Shown piece after piece: positions 14,540 to 17,496 of a stretch of 17,496 bases of DNA (within the stretch, counting starts at the first letter, position 1; the number at the start of each line of letters is the position of its first letter). This stretch comes from an uncultured Burkholderiales bacterium (GTDB taxonomy: Bacteria; Pseudomonadota; Gammaproteobacteria; Burkholderiales; Burkholderiaceae). The notes under the pieces were generated by a model. The model did no database searches. It was not told the DNA's origin and saw only the letters and a list, made by a program, of their open reading frames with translations. The position numbers and the translations under genes are program-made. The stretch is from the NCBI GenBank assembly GCA_946480465.1, contig CAMLJY010000102.1, positions 1 through 17,496 of the forward strand, written 5' to 3'.

Positions 14540-15288
14540 ACGAATCGCAACAAGGCAAGGGCTGGGTGCTGGTGACCGGCGGCACGCGCGGCATCGGTCG
14601 CGGCCTGGTCGAGGCTTTCGCGGCCGCCGGCCACGAGGTCGTGTTCACCTACCAGCAGGCGGTCGACGCGGCCGAAGGGCTGGAGCGCGGCATCGCGCTG
14701 ACCGGCGGCAGCGCGCAGGGCATGCGCTGCGATTGCACGGACGATGCCGCGGTGCGCGCGCTGGCGGACACGCTGGTTGCACAGCGGGGGGCGCCATGCG
14801 CCGTGATCAACAACGTCGGCATCACCCGCGACGCCGCGCTGCTGCGCATGAGCGGGGAGCAATGGCACCAGGTGGTGGATGCCAACCTGCATTCGGCCTT
14901 CTACGTGACGCGGCACTTCGCCGGCGCCATGGTCGAGCGTGGCGACGGGGTGATCCTGCAGATGAGTTCGGTCACCGGCATCAAGGGCAACATCGGCCAG
15001 ACCAACTACGGCGCCACCAAGGCCGCGCTGATCGGCATGACGCGGTCGCTCGCGCTGGAGCTGTCGCGCTTCAACGTGCGGGTGAACGCCGTCGTGCCGG
15101 GCTTCATCGCCACCGAGATGGTGGCGCAGATTCCAGAGGCCCAGCAAGGCCAGCTGAGGAAGGCAATTCCGCTGCGCCGCTTCGGCCGGGTGCAGGAAGT
15201 GGCCGCGCTGTGCCGCTTTCTCGTCTCGGCCGACGCCGCGTACATGACGGGCCAGACCTTCGTGATCGACGGCGGCCTGGCCGCCTGA
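14536..15288 (+). CDS. FabG-like 3-oxoacyl-ACP reductase (SDR family)
   Basis: 250 aa, ATGA overlap with the hydrolase gene. Classical short-chain dehydrogenase: TGGTRGIG cofactor motif near residue 14, NNVG near 92, catalytic S145 (MSSVTG), Y158 and K162 (NYGATK). The RFNVRVNAVVPGFIATEM segment and the closing MTGQTFVIDGG resemble FabG. It should reduce a 3-oxoacyl-ACP with NADPH, the step between the ketosynthase and the MaoC-like dehydratase encoded upstream. Confidence 0.92.
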   Translation: MNESQQGKGWVLVTGGTRGIGRGLVEAFAAAGHEVVFTYQQAVDAAEGLERGIALTGGSAQGMRCDCTDDAAVRALADTLVAQRGAPCAVINNVGITRDAALLRMSGEQWHQVVDANLHSAFYVTRHFAGAMVERGDGVILQMSSVTGIKGNIGQTNYGATKAALIGMTRSLALELSRFNVRVNAVVPGFIATEMVAQIPEAQQGQLRKAIPLRRFGRVQEVAALCRFLVSADAAYMTGQTFVIDGGLAA

Positions 15289-15332
15289 CCCGGCCGCCAC
15301 CTTCCCGTGACACTTCCAGGAGAGCGTCCCCC

Positions 15333-15656
15333 GTGAGCTACGTCGTCACCGAGCTGTGCATCGGCTGCAAGCACACCGCCTGCGTGCCCGTCTGTCCCGT
15401 CGACTGCTTCCGCGAGGGGGAGAACTTCGTCGTCATCGCGCCCGACGAATGCGTCGACTGCGGCCTGTGCGAGATCGAATGCCCGCTGCGCGCGATCGTT
15501 TCCGAAAGCGAACTCGGCGAGGAGCACCGGCACTACGCCCAACTCAACGCCGAACTGGCGCAACACTGGCCGCCCATCACCCAGCGCAAGGCGGCGCTGC
15601 CGGATGCCGAGCGCCTGGCCAGCGTGCCGGACAAGCTGGCGCTGCTGCGCCGCTGA
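15333..15656 (+). CDS. Seven-iron ([3Fe-4S][4Fe-4S]) ferredoxin, FdI/FdxA-like
   Basis: 107 aa; GTG start with AGGAGAG about 10 nt upstream. The cysteines fall as in Azotobacter FdI: C9, C17 and C50 for a 3Fe-4S cluster; C21, C40, C43 and C46 for a 4Fe-4S cluster; C12 and C25 extra. The TELCIGCKHTACVPVCPVDC start is typical of FdxA. It is probably the electron donor of the AurF-like diiron oxygenase in the same operon, or of the FAD enzyme. No ferredoxin reductase is present in the window. It may instead be a housekeeping FdxA copy that happens to sit here, but its position inside the operon argues otherwise. Confidence 0.92.
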   Translation: MSYVVTELCIGCKHTACVPVCPVDCFREGENFVVIAPDECVDCGLCEIECPLRAIVSESELGEEHRHYAQLNAELAQHWPPITQRKAALPDAERLASVPDKLALLRR

Positions 15657-15664
15657 CGCCCAGG

Positions 15665-16189
15665 ATGAGCGTGCCCGACGACCGCCTGCCCATCCCCGTG
15701 CGCACACGCCTACGCGCCCGCGCCTGCGCGGTGCGGCCCGGCCTGCGGGTACATCGTCACCTGCCCAATGCGAACCATGCCGACGCCTTCTGCATCGCGC
15801 TGCCCGCGCAGGCCCCGCACGTGCTGGATGCGCTGCTTGCACGCCGCGGCACCGCCGCGCTGGAGCGGGTGTTGTCGGTGCTGCGCGACCAGCTGGTTCG
15901 GCCGTTCGGCCTGAAGCCGATCGGCAAACCGGCGATGGCGCCATTCCAGTTGCTCGAACTCGATGCGCAGGAAGCCGTCTACGGCGTCGACGACCGGCAT
16001 TGCGACGTGCGCCTGTCCTACACGACCCGCCGCGGCCAGCAGGGCCTGGAGCTGGTGGCCACCACCCTCGTCAAGACTCATAACGGCCTGGGACGCTTCT
16101 ACCTGCGCTGCATTCTTCCGTTCCATGGCCTCATCGTGCGGCGGCAGCTCCAGCGCATTGTTTGCGGCAACGACAACGACAGCAGGTGA
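15665..16189 (+). CDS. DUF2867 family protein
   Basis: 174 aa, 8 nt after the ferredoxin stop. The C-terminal TTLVKTHNGLGRFYLRCILP followed by FHGLIVRRQL matches the signature end of DUF2867 (HN-x-x-GR-Y ... PFH-x-x-IV). Related proteins may bind small hydrophobic ligands. No catalytic motif is visible. Its place at the end of operon B suggests an accessory function, such as substrate binding or cyclisation, but nothing in the sequence proves it. The family call is by recalled motif. Confidence 0.7.
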   Translation: MSVPDDRLPIPVRTRLRARACAVRPGLRVHRHLPNANHADAFCIALPAQAPHVLDALLARRGTAALERVLSVLRDQLVRPFGLKPIGKPAMAPFQLLELDAQEAVYGVDDRHCDVRLSYTTRRGQQGLELVATTLVKTHNGLGRFYLRCILPFHGLIVRRQLQRIVCGNDNDSR

Positions 16190-16193
16190 ACCC

Positions 16194-16664
16194 GTGACAT
16201 CCCGACTGCAGATGCTCATCCAGTCCCTGGTGCCGCTGGCGGGCGTCATCGTCGTGTTCGGCCTCGGCGCGGTGGTGCTCTTCCACCTCTACTGGGCAGC
16301 CGGCGGACGCCGCGGCGCGAAGCTGGTGATTCCGACCGATCCGCAGCAGGACGGACGGCCGCTGTTCCAGCCATCGGCACTGGGCACGCTGGTGGTGGCG
16401 GGCTTCCTGGCGGCGGTGGCTGGCCTGGCGCTGCTGGTGCGCAGCGGGCAGGCGCTGGTCATCTCCGCCGACGTGGCACGCATTGCGCTCGGACTGTGCG
16501 GCGTCCTGTTCGTGCTGCGCGCGATCGGCGATTTCCGTTGGGTAGGCTTCTTCAAGTCCGTTCGCGGCACGCCGTTCGCGCGCTGGGACGACTGGCTCTT
16601 CTCGCCATTCATCCTGGTGGTCGGCCTGGCCTGCCTGGCCATCGTGGCCGCCACGCTGGCGTGA
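16194..16664 (+). CDS. DUF3995 family small membrane protein
   Basis: 156 aa; GTG start 4 nt after the DUF2867 stop. About four transmembrane helices (near 12-34, 62-82, 92-112, 135-155). The first helix ends in HLYWAAGG and is followed by a VIPTDP stretch, as in DUF3995 proteins. The function of the family is unknown. Its tight linkage to the operon suggests co-expression with the pathway. It is the last plus-strand gene and is convergent with the ABM gene. Confidence 0.75.
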   Translation: MTSRLQMLIQSLVPLAGVIVVFGLGAVVLFHLYWAAGGRRGAKLVIPTDPQQDGRPLFQPSALGTLVVAGFLAAVAGLALLVRSGQALVISADVARIALGLCGVLFVLRAIGDFRWVGFFKSVRGTPFARWDDWLFSPFILVVGLACLAIVAATLA

Positions 16665-16690
16665 CGCTCAGGCCTTGGCGTGACGCTCAG
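16657..16690. repeat. 15-bp direct repeat over convergent stop codons
   Basis: TGGCGTGACGCTCAG occurs at 16657-16671 and again at 16676-16690, a 19-bp period with a 4-bp spacer. The first copy holds the TGA of the DUF3995 gene and the second holds the stop codon (TCA on the plus strand) of the convergent ABM gene. It looks like a small local duplication. Confidence 0.85.
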
Positions 16691-16980
16691 CCCTGCGCGC
16701 TGACGGTGAAGCCTTCGGCGGTCGGCGGCCCGGCCAGCAACGCAGCCACCTTGCCCACCTGTTCCCGGAAGTAGCCGTTCGCCTCGCTGGCCTGTTGCTC
16801 GGCTTCGGATGCCCACAGCGTGATCGAGATCGCCTTGCCGCTGGCCGGGTCGGTCAGCAGCAGTGCGCCGCTGAAGCCGCCTTGCTGCTTCACGGCCGGG
16901 ATCACCGAATCGCGGAAGAGGCCGGTGGCCTCTTCCAGCTTGCCCTGACGTGCCTGGATGGTGACGACTCTGGCGAACAT
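16687..16980 (-). CDS. Antibiotic biosynthesis monooxygenase (ABM)-domain protein
   Basis: 97 aa; the start has AGGAG about 6 nt upstream (16986-16990 on the plus strand). The sequence (MFARVVTIQARQGKLEEA; LTDPASGKAISITLW) fits the ferredoxin-like ABM fold, which includes cofactor-free monooxygenases of the quinone-forming type and many proteins of unknown role. It is on the opposite strand and is probably not part of the operons. No partner gene identifies its substrate. Confidence 0.8.
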   Translation of the reverse strand: MFARVVTIQARQGKLEEATGLFRDSVIPAVKQQGGFSGALLLTDPASGKAISITLWASEAEQQASEANGYFREQVGKVAALLAGPPTAEGFTVSAQG

Positions 16981-17028
16981 GCTTGCTCCTGTGGAAAAAG
17001 GGGAAACGCCGGATCGCCCCGGGTGGGA

Positions 17029-17053
17029 CCCGCCTGCTTCGGGGCAGGGCGGG
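17029..17053 (-). terminator. GC-rich hairpin downstream of the RTX gene
   Basis: CCCGCCTGC pairs with GCAGGGCGGG with a single bulged G and a 6-nt loop, about 36 nt beyond the RTX-gene stop. No U-tract follows. Possible weak terminator. Confidence 0.25.
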
Positions 17054-17088
17054 GCGGGGCGGCCGGCATGACTGGCGCTGCGGGATGC

Positions 17089-17496
17089 TCAGAAGGGGAC
17101 CAGGGAGAGCGCCACCTCAGGCCCGGCGTCTGTCATGCCGCTCATGATGACAGTTATTTCCGTCGGCAGCGTAACCGAGGGCAAGCCGGTCTCGTCGACC
17201 TCCAAACGATCGCTGCCGCGGGTGAGCCAGCGGAACCAGTTCTCCAGTGTCAGCGTGTCGTCGCTGCCCGCGATGCGGATCTCCAGATGCGGGCCCTTGA
17301 AGTGGAAGCGCAGCTGATCGAAACCGATGCCGGGGCCGAAGCGGATCACGTCATGGTCGCCGCGGGCGGCGTCGGCCAGGATGCGGTCGTGCCCGTCTCC
17401 ACGACCGAAGAAGAAGGTGTCGTCGCCCGCCCCGCCGGAGAGCCGGTCGTTGCCGGCGCCGCCGCTGAGACGGTCGTTGCCCGCGCCGCCCATCAG
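17089..17496 (-). CDS. RTX/hemolysin-type calcium-binding protein, C-terminal part (cut by window edge)
   Basis: The visible 135 codons are open to the right edge, so the N-terminus lies outside. Tandem nonapeptide repeats ([27 protein letters not shown]) are the calcium-binding beta-roll. They are followed by a haemolysin-type calcium-binding-related segment ([28 protein letters not shown]). From family knowledge these proteins are exported by type I secretion, reading a C-terminal signal; the last 60 residues ([20 protein letters not shown]) would contain it. The effector domain cannot be known. It is separate from the biosynthetic cluster by strand. Confidence 0.88.
   Translation of the reverse strand: MMGGAGNDRLSGGAGNDRLSGGAGDDTFFFGRGDGHDRILADAARGDHDVIRFGPGIGFDQLRFHFKGPHLEIRIAGSDDTLTLENWFRWLTRGSDRLEVDETGLPSVTLPTEITVIMSGMTDAGPEVALSLVPF

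Noticed and set aside
8779..15288. A ladderane or aryl-polyene cluster
   Set aside because: It shares KS, ACP and desaturase-like parts, but there is no radical SAM enzyme as in ladderane loci, and no aryl starter ligase or ammonia-lyase or KS/CLF pair as in aryl-polyene loci.
1..17496. tRNA, rRNA, CRISPR arrays, insertion sequences or integrase/attachment sites
   Set aside because: Looked for on both strands; no transposase or integrase motif, no regularly spaced repeat and no tRNA-like fold was seen by eye. A covariance-model scan would be needed to exclude small RNAs.

Overview
The window looks like chromosomal DNA of a high-GC betaproteobacterium, most likely Burkholderiales. This is inferred from base composition, the FdI/FdxA-type ferredoxin, the assimilatory-type NirB and dense operons with ATGA/GTGA stop-start overlaps; the genus cannot be read from the sequence.

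Layout. Positions 1-160 (minus) hold the first 53 codons of nitrite reductase NirB. Upstream of it, at 361-376, is a sigma-54-type -24/-12 element. Positions 522-1235 (minus) encode a LuxR-type regulator that keeps the four acyl-homoserine-lactone pocket residues at exact TraR spacing. A 555-bp divergent gap follows. Then come two plus-strand operons. Operon A (1791-8660): a cupin-heme-oxygenase-like diiron (HDO) fusion, Rieske oxygenase alpha and beta subunits, a class III CoA-transferase, an MFS transporter, a TauD-like 2OG/Fe(II) dioxygenase, and a [2Fe-2S] ferredoxin with a PilZ-like tail. Operon B (8779-16664): a ketosynthase, a MaoC-like hot-dog protein, an acyl carrier protein, an AurF-like diiron N-oxygenase, a CrtI/CrtISO-like FAD oxidoreductase, an alpha/beta hydrolase, a FabG-like reductase, a seven-iron ferredoxin, a DUF2867 protein and a DUF3995 membrane protein. 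On the minus strand after the cluster are a small ABM-family protein (16687-16980) and the C-terminus of an RTX-type calcium-binding protein (17089-17496).

How they fit together. Each operon is preceded by a nearly identical lux-box-like dyad (1518-1537 and 8701-8720; CTACCAGAGATGGTAG and CTACCAGTGTCGGTAG). In both cases a -10-like hexamer begins 22 nt after the end of the box. This points to one quorum-sensing regulon controlled by the adjacent LuxR protein. No luxI-type synthase is in the window.

Operon B looks like a compact acyl-ACP assembly line (KS, KR, dehydratase-like, ACP, desaturase-like) with an N-oxygenase and its likely electron donor. Operon A supplies further iron oxygenases, a ferredoxin, a CoA-transferase and an exporter. 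The cupin/HDO pair is the domain combination of the N-N-bond-forming enzyme SznF in the opposite order, and AurF-family enzymes oxidise amines. My working inference is therefore a quorum-controlled pathway to a small, possibly N-oxygenated, acyl-derived metabolite that I do not recognise as a described cluster. A catabolic role for operon A is a real alternative. No adenylation, NRPS, acyltransferase, chain-length-factor or ferredoxin-reductase gene is present, so the starter unit, nitrogen source and product cannot be read from the window.
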